Source: CBDATB01 sp965199745 (lineage in GTDB: Bacteria; Bacteroidota; Bacteroidia; Cytophagales; Flammeovirgaceae). From it: a DNA stretch of 64,000 nucleotides. The notes under the pieces are model-generated. The model ran no database searches. It was not told the origin of the DNA and saw only the letters and a program-made list of their open reading frames with translations. The stretch covers positions 62,001 through 126,000 of the forward strand of contig CBDATB010000013.1 of assembly GCA_965199745.1 (NCBI GenBank), written 5' to 3'. Below, piece by piece: positions 10,352-19,222 of the stretch; positions within the stretch are counted from its first letter, which is position 1; the number at the start of each line of letters is the position of its first letter. Made by a program: the position numbers and the translations under genes.

Positions 10352-11242
10352 ATGTGGCGCGATCAAATAAAACTTCATTTTATGGTATTTATTTGGGGTT
10401 TTACCTCTATCATAGGTGTTTTAACCACGATTCCCTCAGTAGAAATTGTTCTTTATCGATCACTAATATCGGCAGGCGTATTGTTGTTGATGCTTTATTA
10501 TTTTCAAAAAAACTTTTTTTTAGACCGCTCGACAATTATCAGGCTTTTGCTTACGGGATCTGTCATAGGTACACATTGGGTTTTATTTTTTGCCTCTGCT
10601 CGTATTTCTAAAGTAAGTATTTGCTTAGCAGGTATTGCTACTACTTCTTTGTTTACAGCTTTTATAGAACCTTGGGTACATAAAAAAAGACCAAAATACC
10701 CCGAAGTACTGGCTGGTTTGTTGGTTATTGTAGGCTTGTATACCATTTTTCGCTTTGAGTTCGATCATCTGAAAGGCTTGTTACTAGCTTTGGGTTCAGC
10801 GTTGTTAGCTGCTATATTTTCAGCACTTAATAGCTTATTTATCAAAAAAGTTGACCCACAGATAATTACTTTTTATGAAATGAGCGGTGCTACCATTATT
10901 TGCCTACTTTTTTTCCCTTTTTACACACAACTCATTTCACCAGAAGGCGACTATTTACCAACGAGTTGGTCGGGTATGGATTGGATTTATATTCCTATAT
11001 TGGCACTTGTTTGTACAGTATATCCCTTTTATGCCAGCGTAGAGTTACTCAAGCGACTTTCTGCGTTTTACATCAATCTCATCATCAACCTTGAGCCTGT
11101 CTACGGAATCGTACTGGCTTTTATTTTTTTTGGTGAAAAGGAACGTATGACTCCGGGATTTTATTTGGGTACCCTGTTGATATTACTTACCGTAGTAGTT
11201 TATTCTTTTATAAAACGGAGCGTAAAACCCACTGATTCCTAA
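10352..11242 (+). CDS. EamA/DMT-family transporter
   Basis: A 296-residue protein with about ten predicted transmembrane helices, in the two-repeat arrangement of EamA (drug/metabolite) exporters. Typical segments are FIWGFTSIIGVL at the first helix, GTHWVLFFASARISKVSI, ALLAAIFSALNSLFIKK between repeats, and LINLEPVYGIVLAFIFFGE near the C-terminus. The substrate cannot be predicted. It precedes the IS605 remnant, whose left boundary lies only a few tens of bases after its stop. Confidence 0.88.
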   Translation: MWRDQIKLHFMVFIWGFTSIIGVLTTIPSVEIVLYRSLISAGVLLLMLYYFQKNFFLDRSTIIRLLLTGSVIGTHWVLFFASARISKVSICLAGIATTSLFTAFIEPWVHKKRPKYPEVLAGLLVIVGLYTIFRFEFDHLKGLLLALGSALLAAIFSALNSLFIKKVDPQIITFYEMSGATIICLLFFPFYTQLISPEGDYLPTSWSGMDWIYIPILALVCTVYPFYASVELLKRLSAFYINLIINLEPVYGIVLAFIFFGEKERMTPGFYLGTLLILLTVVVYSFIKRSVKPTDS

Positions 11243-11312
11243 AGAATTTCAAAGAAATGGGCTTGGTGGGATGTAAGCGACCACTAACCTTGAGAAAGGA
11301 TATATTGACGTA

Positions 11313-11480
11313 TTATAAATGTTTACCGTTTATTTCTGGTGATGCCTCACCAATAGAACATACAAAGAATCCATCTGACCACAAGATTTTACGATACCAA
11401 TAGTATGGTAAACATACGTTACTGACGTAATGTAGAATGGTGTAATAACCATATCTGAAGATATTAATTGACGAGTAGAT
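11313..11480 (-). pseudogene. tnpA: IS200-type Y1 transposase remnant (tnpA)
   Basis: On the minus strand one frame reads YYWYRKILWSDGFFVCSIG then EASPE before a stop at 11313. This matches the C-terminal half of IS200/IS605 Y1 transposases (LWSxGyFvCSiG). The HUH motif region and the catalytic Tyr helix that normally follows are both missing. No upstream start or N-terminal half could be found in the remaining ~150 bases, so this is a short decayed fragment. Confidence 0.65.
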
Positions 11481-11585
11481 TTTTGATTCGTCATTGGTCT
11501 TTTAGCCTACGTACTATTTGTGAAAATGTTTTGAACGATATTTTACAGAAAAAACAAAAAGCTTTAAAATGAAAGCAATTTTTTG

Positions 11586-11593
11586 TATATTTG
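11586..11593 (+). promoter_or_regulatory. Candidate -7 element (TATATTTG) before tnpB
   Basis: TATATTTG fits the Bacteroidota -7 consensus TAnnTTTG and lies 40 bases before the tnpB start. No clear -33 TTTG is found at the expected distance, so it is only suggestive. Confidence 0.3.
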
Positions 11594-11632
11594 ATGGCGG
11601 TCGCTGCTCTAAGATATGTAAATTAATAATAT

Positions 11633-12811
11633 ATGCTAAAGTCATTTAAATATCGTTTAACTCCAAATGCGAATCAAGAAGAACTTATCCATAAACACAT
11701 TGGTAGTTCAAGATTTGTATATAATCTTGCATTGGAGACTAAAACAATGGCTTACGCTGGTAATCAAGTTAACCTATCTTGTTTCGATTTAACCAAACAA
11801 TTACCTGATTTGAAGAAAGAGTGTACTTGGTTGAAAGAAATCAATTCACAATCATTACAAGCACCTATTAGAAATTTAGATAACGCTTTTACAAGATTTC
11901 ACAAAGGACAAGGGAACTTCCCTAAGTACAAGTCAAAGAGAAAAGGTAAACAATCTTTTCACATACCACAAAATGTACTACTAGAGAATGGTAAGTTAAT
12001 TTTTGCTAAGTTTAAAGAAGGGATTGATATTGTGTTACATAGAGAAACAAAAGGCGTGATTAAGTCAGCGACTATATCAAGGACGCCAACGGGTAAATAC
12101 TGTGCTTCAATATTGTGTGATACGGGTGAAAAATGTAAACCAAAATCTAAAATAAATAAAGAAACTACTGTTGGTATTGACTTAGGGATTAAAGATTTCT
12201 TAATTACATCTGATAATGAAGTGAGTAATGCCCCAAAGCATTTACGTAAAGCAGAATCAAGATTGAAGTATGTTCAAGGTAAATATTCAAAACACAAAGG
12301 AAAAAGAACAAAAAATAAATTAGCAAAGTTACACGAGAGGTTAGCCAATCAACGTAAAGACTTTTTACACAAATAATCTTTCCAATTAGTTAGCGAGAAT
12401 CAAGCAATTGCAATTGAGGATTTAAATGTGCAAGGTATGTTGAAGAATCATTGTTTAGCCAAATCAATAACTGATGTGTGCTGGTCGATGTTTACTACAA
12501 TGTTAGAGTATAAATGTGAATGGTATGGGGTGAATCTATTGAAGATAGGAAGATTTGAGCCATCATCAAAGACTTGTTCCAACTGTGGCACTGTAAACAA
12601 AGGACTAACTTTAAAAGATAGGGAATGGACTTGTGTTAAGTGTAATACTAAATACGACAGAGATATAAATGCTGCTGTAAACATTAAGAACTTTGCTTTA
12701 AGAAATTATGTATCTGGGACGGATACTAAAACTCGGAACGAACTGCCCACATTATTAGCAGTTGCTAAAGATAGGAGTGCTGACTTCCGAAGCCCAACCC
12801 ATCGCTTCTAG
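11633..12811 (+). pseudogene. tnpB: TnpB (IS605 OrfB) RNA-guided nuclease, interrupted by one in-frame stop
   Basis: The frame runs from ATG 11633 to TAA 12374-12376 and continues in the same frame to 12811. Around the stop the protein reads KDFLHK-stop-SFQLVSENQA, where relatives have Leu, so a TTA/TTG-to-TAA change is likely. All three RuvC acidic residues are preserved: D183 in GIDLGIKDF, E262 in AIEDLN and D344 in DRDINAA (counting the stop as codon 248), as is the zinc ribbon (CSNCG, CVKCN). The N-terminus LKSFKYRLTPNANQEE is canonical. As read it would give a truncated, inactive nuclease. Confidence 0.9.
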
Positions 12812-12892
12812 AGTTCTTTTCAAAGAGCGTGGGTGGGTAGTTCACAAAACGTAAGGTTTTGCTCTCTAAATCATGAGTGCTTAATAAAATAA

Positions 12893-13756
12893 CTATTTTT
12901 CCAACCAATCTTTTGTAAATGAATATACTTTTATACTGTCTTGGCTGATTGACAGCAGGTGATTTTGCAGTAAAATAATGTTTTGAGTATTGTTTTCGGG
13001 TAATGCTTTGGTATATGTTTGACCGTTGTATAGATGATGCATGGTTAAGTTTTTTTTATCTGTAAAATACATATATTCACGATAAAATTCAATTTTTTGT
13101 ACGTTGGGAAACGTTAACTTTTTTCGAAAATTACCAAACAAATCAAAAACTAAGATGCCTTTGCTTTCTTCACACATAAAAAGTTCGTTTTGGTACTCTT
13201 TCAGAAAATTAACTCTGAAAAAAGTATCGGGAAAGATAAGTGTGAGTGGTGAAGATAATACCAGTTCTTCAGTAACAGGGTTATATTTTTTCACACTGAG
13301 ATCTGTGTCATCAAATATCCATATGTTACCATCAACAGACAGCGTTGCTTGTTTGGCAAAGCCTATTAAGGCAGGGTTAAAAGTGTATCTTTCTGCTTTG
13401 CCTAGCTGGCGGTCAATAATAGCATATTCCTGAAAATCTCTATAAAAGGCAAAAGTTTGTATAAAAAACTGTGCTTCTAGGTGGTGTATTTGTGCGGGAG
13501 GATCGCTGTAAAATTTGGCAGTAGCTTCTTTTCCATTAAGCTCATAAAGGTAAACCGCACCCTGCACATCGCAGGCAAATAGCCGGTAGGTATCTGTACT
13601 GACAACTTGAAACGGAGGAATAGCTTTTGTGTATAATAAGGAGAGTGTCTGTGCCGAAAGAGGTAGAAACAGATGAATACTAAGAAGCGAACAGTAAATA
13701 ATAAGGAAAATTTTCTTTTTACAGAAAAAATAGAAATATACAGTTAAAAAAATCAC
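12893..13756 (-). CDS. Conserved exported protein, probable beta-propeller-like
   Basis: A 287-residue protein with an N-terminal hydrophobic stretch ending LFLPLSAQ, probably a signal peptide; a Met nearer the hydrophobic core could be the real start. The mature part has repeated blades with an aromatic-Asp pattern (YRLFACDVQGAVYLYEL, DGNIWIFDDTDLSVKKYNP, GILVFDLFGNFRKKL), suggesting a WD/NHL-like propeller. No specific function is recognised. Its start is 16 bases after the psd stop on the same strand, so the two are likely cotranscribed. Confidence 0.6.
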   Translation of the reverse strand: MIFLTVYFYFFCKKKIFLIIYCSLLSIHLFLPLSAQTLSLLYTKAIPPFQVVSTDTYRLFACDVQGAVYLYELNGKEATAKFYSDPPAQIHHLEAQFFIQTFAFYRDFQEYAIIDRQLGKAERYTFNPALIGFAKQATLSVDGNIWIFDDTDLSVKKYNPVTEELVLSSPLTLIFPDTFFRVNFLKEYQNELFMCEESKGILVFDLFGNFRKKLTFPNVQKIEFYREYMYFTDKKNLTMHHLYNGQTYTKALPENNTQNIILLQNHLLSISQDSIKVYSFTKDWLEK

Positions 13757-13772
13757 TTTTCATTTTTGTTTT

Positions 13773-14435
13773 TCACTGATTGAAAGTAGCAATTGTGGTC
13801 TCTCCGCCTATGGTCTTTTGCCCCAAAGTCACATGTATTTTAACATCGGTCGGTAAAAATATATCTACTCTAGAGCCAAATTTAATAAAACCCATTTCAG
13901 TACCTTGCTTTACTTGATCTCCTGCTTTAATATAACACTTAATACGTTTAGCTAAAGCACCTGCAATTTGACGCGATAATATTTCAAAGCCATTTTCATT
14001 TTTAATCACAACCGTATTTCGTTCATTTTGCATGCTCGACTTAGGATGCCAAGCTACCAAATATTTACCCTCATGGTATTTAACATATTGCACATTACCT
14101 GATATAGGATTACGATTGACATGCACGTTCAGCGGCGACATAAAAATGGAGACTTGTTTGCGGGGGGCATGAAAATATTCATTTTCTGTTATCTGTTCAA
14201 TTACAACAACTTTACCATCAGCCGGAGCAATTACATTATTGGCATCAACAGGGGTATTTACTTTAGGACTCCTGAAGAACTGTAATATGAGTAGGTAAAA
14301 AATTATGCTAGCTGTCGCAGTAGTAGTATATACCCAAGGGTATGTTTTAAAAAAATAGACTATGGTTACATTAGTAGCAGCTAGTATAACTAAAAAAGCT
14401 ATCAGGATACTATACCCTTCTTTGTGAATAGTCAT
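13773..14435 (-). CDS. psd: Phosphatidylserine decarboxylase family protein
   Basis: A 220-residue short-form (archaetidylserine-type) decarboxylase converting phosphatidylserine to phosphatidylethanolamine. Two hydrophobic segments at residues ~10-50 anchor it in the inner membrane. The catalytic region has SIFMSPLNVHVNRNPISG, YHEGKYLVAWHPKSSMQNER and IKFGSRVDIFLP. S188 in FGSR is the predicted self-cleavage site that generates the pyruvoyl group. It heads a two-gene minus-strand unit with the propeller-like protein. Confidence 0.92.
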   Translation of the reverse strand: MTIHKEGYSILIAFLVILAATNVTIVYFFKTYPWVYTTTATASIIFYLLILQFFRSPKVNTPVDANNVIAPADGKVVVIEQITENEYFHAPRKQVSIFMSPLNVHVNRNPISGNVQYVKYHEGKYLVAWHPKSSMQNERNTVVIKNENGFEILSRQIAGALAKRIKCYIKAGDQVKQGTEMGFIKFGSRVDIFLPTDVKIHVTLGQKTIGGETTIATFNQ

Positions 14436-14999
14436 TGAGTATATGTTTGTATGAAGACTATTGCATAATATTAGTATTTAATCTAATCAATAGCGTTTGA
14501 GTAGCCAGTAGTTTTATGGATTTTTCAGTAATGATAAAATTATTTCACAGAAACCGTTTTAAGACGAACCGCTTTTGTAGTTTGAATTATGCTCGCTCAT
14601 GCACTGTTTTCACAAATTTTGCAAAGATGTTTGGCGGTGTTTCTGAGATAATGCTTTTTTTCTCTAGATTTAGCTGCCAAAAGAACCATCGGGTAGACTT
14701 GTTGTATTGCTCCTCTTTCTTAGAAAAAGAATAAATTTTCCAACTAAACGACTTTACTTTAGCTCGTACCATCAAAGACTTCTACGAAGTAGGGCAAGCC
14801 TCTACCTGTTTTCGCTGTTATTGTTTAGTTGAGCGATATACCGACCAAACAATAGAAAAAAACTTAACTGGCAGAAAAAATATTTTCTGGTTTAATTTTT
14901 TAGTTGCCATTCCAGTATTTTAGTTATTACTGAAGTGGGATAAATCTTTCAGATTTTTAATTTTAAAATCTACCAAATTTTGATAGATAAACATGTATT
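14436..14999. other. Gene-free interval with an inverted repeat
   Basis: This 564-base gap lies between psd and the polyferredoxin gene, which are transcribed in the same direction. Overlapping ORFs of ~60-70 codons on both strands have no codon bias, start context or recognisable sequence, and I reject them. The one structure I see is an inverted repeat at 14819-14854. Confidence 0.4.
14819..14854. repeat. Imperfect inverted repeat TATTGTTT...AAACAATA
   Basis: TATTGTTT at 14819-14826 and AAACAATA at 14847-14854 are perfect inverted arms. Further inside, several positions differ only by transitions, so the RNA form could pair through G-U wobbles for about 13 bp. It lies about 165 bases beyond the stop of the polyferredoxin gene and may be a transcript-end hairpin or an operator. 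Confidence 0.4.
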
Positions 15000-16538
15000 C
15001 TATCCAAGTCTGCCAAGAATTACCTCAGGCTCTTCCATTCGGTCCTTACCTGTATTGCCAAAATTTTCAAGATTTAGCACCCCGCGTGGACACACTGCCG
15101 AACACACGCCACAACCTACACAAGATGAACGAACGATATTTTGACCTTTTTGTGCATAGTAACGTACATCGATACCCATTTCACAATAAGTAGAACAATT
15201 ACCACAGGAAATACATTGACCGCCATTGGTAGTAATTCTGAAACGAGACTTAAAGTGCTGCACCAAACCCAAGTAGGCTGCCAGCGGGCAACCAAAACGA
15301 CACCAAACCCGGTTGCCCATTAGCGGGTAGAAGCCAGTGCCTACCACACCAGCAAAAGCTGAGCCGATTAAAAACCCGTAAGTCTTTTGTATGTTGCCCG
15401 TATATTGACCCAGCAATTGTCCTTTTGAGAAAAAGTTAACTAACGTAACGGCCGTCATTACTACGGCAAAAACCAAAACGCCATGTATGAGCCAACGCTC
15501 AATTTTCCAAGCCTTTAATGATTTATTGGAGAGCTGACGAAAAGGATCGCCCAGAGTTTCGGCTAAGCCACCACAGCCGCATACCCACGAGCAATACCAC
15601 CTCTTACCGAAGAAAAATACAAATAACGGAACACCTATAACAAACAAGGAAATACCCCAAAATAGCATAAATAAACCCAAGCCACCTGATTGCATTAATC
15701 CATCTAAATGCCACTGGAAGAAAAAATCATAATCCAGTGGCCACATATTTTTAAAATCGAAATAAGGTTTGTTGAGCCTGATAAGAATTTCAGGTATAAG
15801 AAAAGCAAAGGCTGCTTGAAAGAAAACAACAGAGCATGTACGCGCCAATTGATAGCGGCTATGGCGGTATTTAATAAACATTCTAACACCCATCACACCC
15901 ATCACAACTGTGTAAAGAAAACCGTATAAAAACCACTGACTAGCAGGATTACCACTCAGTGCCATGCTGATAGGATCAACCAATATTACCCAATTGACAA
16001 TATACTGAGGATACCAATACAAAAATATGTAAAAGGCGATGAGGTAAATACCTAGTATAGTACCAATCAAGCCATTACTACTCAGCGACTCGTGAAAAAT
16101 ATTGTTATGCTTAATTCCTGGCTTCCCAGCTAACTTATACTGCGGAATGATGTACATTAAAGCACTAACAATTCCTAACACAATGCTTAAAAAGAAAAAT
16201 AACCTCTGATTATCAACAAATATACCGATGCTGGCAGCTTTAGTCAAACTGAAAGTGTAGTCTGTCCAAATGACTTTATCCCATTGCTGGTTTTTTTTGA
16301 AGCCTTCATTGAGTGCATTAAAAGCAGACTGAAAGTCTACAACAAAGCTAAAACACGAAGTGTAGGTCTTGTCAATCATGTGGCTTAACTCAGATGATAA
16401 TAGTGCCAGATGTTTGTCAGATACTGTTTTTTGCAGCACCTCCTCTGTGAGCTTGTATTCACCCAAAGTCACCGAAAGGGTAAAGACCGCCAGAGCAAAT
16501 AGAAATAATATCAATCCTGTTTTTCTAATATATTTCAT
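15000..16538 (-). CDS. Membrane polyferredoxin (4Fe-4S, NapH/CcoG-like)
   Basis: A 512-residue protein starting with a hydrophobic segment, followed by a periplasmic-looking region (residues ~30-110) and several transmembrane helices. WYCSWVCGCGG and WCRFGCPL are the paired CxxxC(P) motifs of NapH/NosR-type membrane ferredoxins. The C-terminus has two classical clusters, CISCGNCSTYCEMG and CVGCGVCSAVCPRG. It likely moves electrons between the quinone pool or FAD partner and an unknown acceptor. The FAD-oxidoreductase gene lies 51 bases upstream, suggesting a two-gene electron-transfer unit. Confidence 0.85.
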   Translation of the reverse strand: MKYIRKTGLILFLFALAVFTLSVTLGEYKLTEEVLQKTVSDKHLALLSSELSHMIDKTYTSCFSFVVDFQSAFNALNEGFKKNQQWDKVIWTDYTFSLTKAASIGIFVDNQRLFFFLSIVLGIVSALMYIIPQYKLAGKPGIKHNNIFHESLSSNGLIGTILGIYLIAFYIFLYWYPQYIVNWVILVDPISMALSGNPASQWFLYGFLYTVVMGVMGVRMFIKYRHSRYQLARTCSVVFFQAAFAFLIPEILIRLNKPYFDFKNMWPLDYDFFFQWHLDGLMQSGGLGLFMLFWGISLFVIGVPLFVFFFGKRWYCSWVCGCGGLAETLGDPFRQLSNKSLKAWKIERWLIHGVLVFAVVMTAVTLVNFFSKGQLLGQYTGNIQKTYGFLIGSAFAGVVGTGFYPLMGNRVWCRFGCPLAAYLGLVQHFKSRFRITTNGGQCISCGNCSTYCEMGIDVRYYAQKGQNIVRSSCVGCGVCSAVCPRGVLNLENFGNTGKDRMEEPEVILGRLG

Positions 16539-16589
16539 AGTATGTTTTAGTAGTATTATAAAAAATTATTCTGTTTTGAACAAAAGCAG

Positions 16590-17921
16590 TTATATCCCAA
16601 TCCAGTCGAGCAGTCGTTTTTTTCTGATATGTTTTACTGCTTTGTCAGGGTGTTCACGATTGTACTGATCCACAATTTCATGTTCGTATGTTTTGAAAAA
16701 TTCTGGATCGAAATTGGCTTCTGCCAAGTGTTCCATCACGTATCGGATAGTTCTTTTTTCATTGAGCCATCGGTTGCAAACCTCATGGCGATAACGTATG
16801 CCAAACAAGTTAAAGCCTTTGACAATGCCGTTAGATATTTCGTATACGATATGCACACATTTATTACCGCCCGAGTGTTCCCAATAGAAAGAGGTTTGTC
16901 CTTCAGGGTTTTGGGCAAGCACGATACCGTAAGTTTGATACTCTATATCTATGAACTTGGCGGAGTTAAACCAAAGGTCGGGCTGGTAGGAACTGCGTGT
17001 ACCGCAAATGGTTTTTGCTACTGTTTCACCGTGCATTCTGCCCGTATACCATACCTGTTCAATGGGTCTTCTTCCCGGTAAAGCCTGCCGAAATTGAGCA
17101 CAATCACCGATGGCATACACATCTTTTATATTGGTTTCAAAATACTCATTAATCATTACACCTCTTTGTATTTCCATGCCGCTTTCCTTAAGAAAATCTA
17201 CGTTCGGGCTTACTCCTGCTGTGAGTCCTACAAACTGGCAAGCAATTTCTTCTCCTGTATTGGTGATGACTGCTTTGGCTCTTCCATTTTCGTCGGGTAA
17301 TATTTCTTTTAGCTCTGTATTTAGGCGTAAGTCAATACCGCTGCGAAAAATCTCCCTATTAACCATTTCGGATTCACCTTTGGGCAACACGCCGTTCCAG
17401 AAACTGCTTTCTCTTACCAGAAAGGTTACGGTTATGTGCCTGCTATGAAACATTTCTGCCATTTCGATACCAATCAACCCCCCGCCTACAATAACCGCAT
17501 GTTGCAAATCTTTGGAATATCGCTCCATAGATTCTACATCTTGGTATTTGTACAAGCCTTGTACACCTTTTAAATCTTGACCCGGCCAGCCGAATCTATT
17601 AGATTTTGATCCGGCGGCAATAACCAATACATCATAATCGAGTGTCTTACCATCGGAAAAAACTAATTGCCTATTAGTAGTATTTACCCGCTCAACATGG
17701 TCATGTATCAGCTCAATGCGGTTTTTCTGCCAAAACCAACTTTCGTAAGGCTGGGTATTTTCAAACTTCATATGCCCCATGTAAATATACATGAGTGCTG
17801 TTCTTGAGAAAAAGTATTTTGTTTCCGACGAAATAACACTAATTCGATAATCGCTGCGTTTTCTGATGTGGCGAGCTACGGTAATCCCAGATATGCCATT
17901 TCCGATAATAGCTATGTGCAT
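16590..17921 (-). CDS. NAD(P)/FAD-dependent oxidoreductase
   Basis: A 443-residue pyridine-nucleotide disulfide oxidoreductase-type flavoprotein. It has the FAD dinucleotide motif IAIIGNGISGITVARHI at the N-terminus, VIAAGSKSNR, the NAD(P) motif AVIVGGGLIGIEMAE near residue 150, and the second FAD motif DVYAIGDCAQF near 270. No CxxxxC redox pair is visible, so it resembles ferredoxin/nitrite reductase-type subunits. It is followed on the same strand by the membrane polyferredoxin, which is the likely electron partner. Confidence 0.88.
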   Translation of the reverse strand: MHIAIIGNGISGITVARHIRKRSDYRISVISSETKYFFSRTALMYIYMGHMKFENTQPYESWFWQKNRIELIHDHVERVNTTNRQLVFSDGKTLDYDVLVIAAGSKSNRFGWPGQDLKGVQGLYKYQDVESMERYSKDLQHAVIVGGGLIGIEMAEMFHSRHITVTFLVRESSFWNGVLPKGESEMVNREIFRSGIDLRLNTELKEILPDENGRAKAVITNTGEEIACQFVGLTAGVSPNVDFLKESGMEIQRGVMINEYFETNIKDVYAIGDCAQFRQALPGRRPIEQVWYTGRMHGETVAKTICGTRSSYQPDLWFNSAKFIDIEYQTYGIVLAQNPEGQTSFYWEHSGGNKCVHIVYEISNGIVKGFNLFGIRYRHEVCNRWLNEKRTIRYVMEHLAEANFDPEFFKTYEHEIVDQYNREHPDKAVKHIRKKRLLDWIGI

Positions 17922-18011
17922 CTAATTACAATAGTATATGCATAAATATAAGACAACAAGATATACAAAGTTATATTTAATATTTCGTATACTTTTTTCA
18001 AACTGATTATT

Positions 18012-18251
18012 TTATAACATCTTCACACAAAAACATTGATATTTTTTTAATGTTTTATTTTTTTCACTAACACGAAAGATATGTAACCACGGCTTTTCAA
18101 AAACTGAGCAAGCAACATAATCTATTATCTTCTTGTCGTATAGAATACAAGTTTGTTGCTTATCAATCTGCAATATAGCTCTTTTTGCTTGATTTTGATA
18201 AACAATAAATAAAAAAGCAAAATTTAACACAAAAAGATACTTAAACCTCAA
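18012..18251 (-). CDS. Small hypothetical protein, doubtful
   Basis: A 79-codon frame begins MRFKYLFVLNFAFLFIVYQNQ, which could be a signal peptide or membrane segment, followed by a Lys-rich stretch with cysteines. It is not similar to anything I know. It is AT-rich and lies alone between two divergent genes, so it may be chance. Confidence 0.25.
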   Translation of the reverse strand: MRFKYLFVLNFAFLFIVYQNQAKRAILQIDKQQTCILYDKKIIDYVACSVFEKPWLHIFRVSEKNKTLKKYQCFCVKML

Positions 18252-18354
18252 ACGATTTTAAATGGAATTCAAAGTTACTTTTCATTATTCATTTGTTTTA
18301 AACAGCTACTCGGCTAATTTATCTATTTAATTATTAACTTTTAAATATACAGAC

Positions 18355-19002
18355 ATGAAAAATAACAGAGTTTCATTCCATCGTTTATTATTGTTGAGTC
18401 ATTTACTGACAACTTCTTACATATTGCCTCTTACCCAGCTAATAGCACAATCGTCCAACCAGAAAAATGTTCTTTATGGTGAAGTAGATTTGAAAAACGG
18501 ACAAACCTTGAAAGGTGTGCTTGATTACGATTTGAAAAATAACAGTTTGCAAATTGTTTTAGATAATAAGATCAAAGGTTATGATATTACTAGCGTAGAA
18601 TCTTTTCAGGCTTTTGATAAAATAACACATAAAACAAAATTCTTCTTTTCACTACCCTATCAGGTCAATCATGGCTTTTACAGAGATCTTATCTTTGAAT
18701 TACTTACCGAAGGTAAACTAACACTATTCTCAAGGCAAATCCCCACTGAAGAGTACAGAAGTGTGTATAACGGTGGGCGTTATGTATGGGCAAACATTAC
18801 AGTTTTAAAAGAGAACTATTTTTTTATTTCTGATGACTCAGAAATGACTGCCTGCGACAACAGTTTAAAGGACTTGATGAAGTTTATGGCAGATAAAGAA
18901 AAAGAAATGCAAGAATTTTATAAGAAAAATCGCCTGAAACTAGAAAAGAGAACAGACATGATAAAAATCGTGAATCATTATAATAGTATATCGGCTGAGT
19001 AA
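18355..19002 (+). CDS. Exported hypothetical protein
   Basis: A 215-residue protein with a signal peptide (RLLLLSHLLTTSYILPL, cleavage near IAQ). The mature part starts VLYGEVDLKNGQTLKGVLDYDLKNNSLQI, a beta-rich pattern seen in Bacteroidota exported proteins, and ends in a charged helical tail (MADKEKEMQEFYKKNRLKL). Function is unknown. It precedes the large surface protein by 220 bases on the same strand, without evidence of coupling. Confidence 0.6.
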   Translation: MKNNRVSFHRLLLLSHLLTTSYILPLTQLIAQSSNQKNVLYGEVDLKNGQTLKGVLDYDLKNNSLQIVLDNKIKGYDITSVESFQAFDKITHKTKFFFSLPYQVNHGFYRDLIFELLTEGKLTLFSRQIPTEEYRSVYNGGRYVWANITVLKENYFFISDDSEMTACDNSLKDLMKFMADKEKEMQEFYKKNRLKLEKRTDMIKIVNHYNSISAE

Positions 19003-19222
19003 GCCTGAGAGGTTAAACATAGAATTTTTCCGAATATATCATCATTTGCTTTTAATTTGTAATTAAAACCGTAGATATGGTTGTCATATTTGAAGGCAAA
19101 ATATTAACTTTGGTAGTCTTGAAAGTATGTACTGTCCAAAGCTACATATCTTGATTTTTCTACTATCTACACACTATGCAAAGTCCGATAATATTATTCA
19201 TTGAGTAAACAGGAAAAAAATA

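Larger units (their letters stand above)
11255..12845. mobile_element. Decayed IS200/IS605-family element (boundaries approximate)
   Basis: A tnpA remnant on the minus strand diverges from a tnpB-like gene on the plus strand, the IS605-type arrangement. The right end reads TTTTCAAAGAGCGTGGG followed by TGGGTAGTTCAC, which resembles right ends I associate with this family. The left end contains the small hairpin ATTTC-AAA-GAAAT followed by GGGCTTGGTGGG, similar in composition to the right end. The exact left boundary is inferred. Both genes are disrupted, so the copy should not transpose by itself. Confidence 0.7.

Noticed and set aside
14516..14775. Overlapping ~60-70 codon frames on both strands after psd
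   Set aside because: No recognisable protein content, overlapping each other, AT-rich chance frames.
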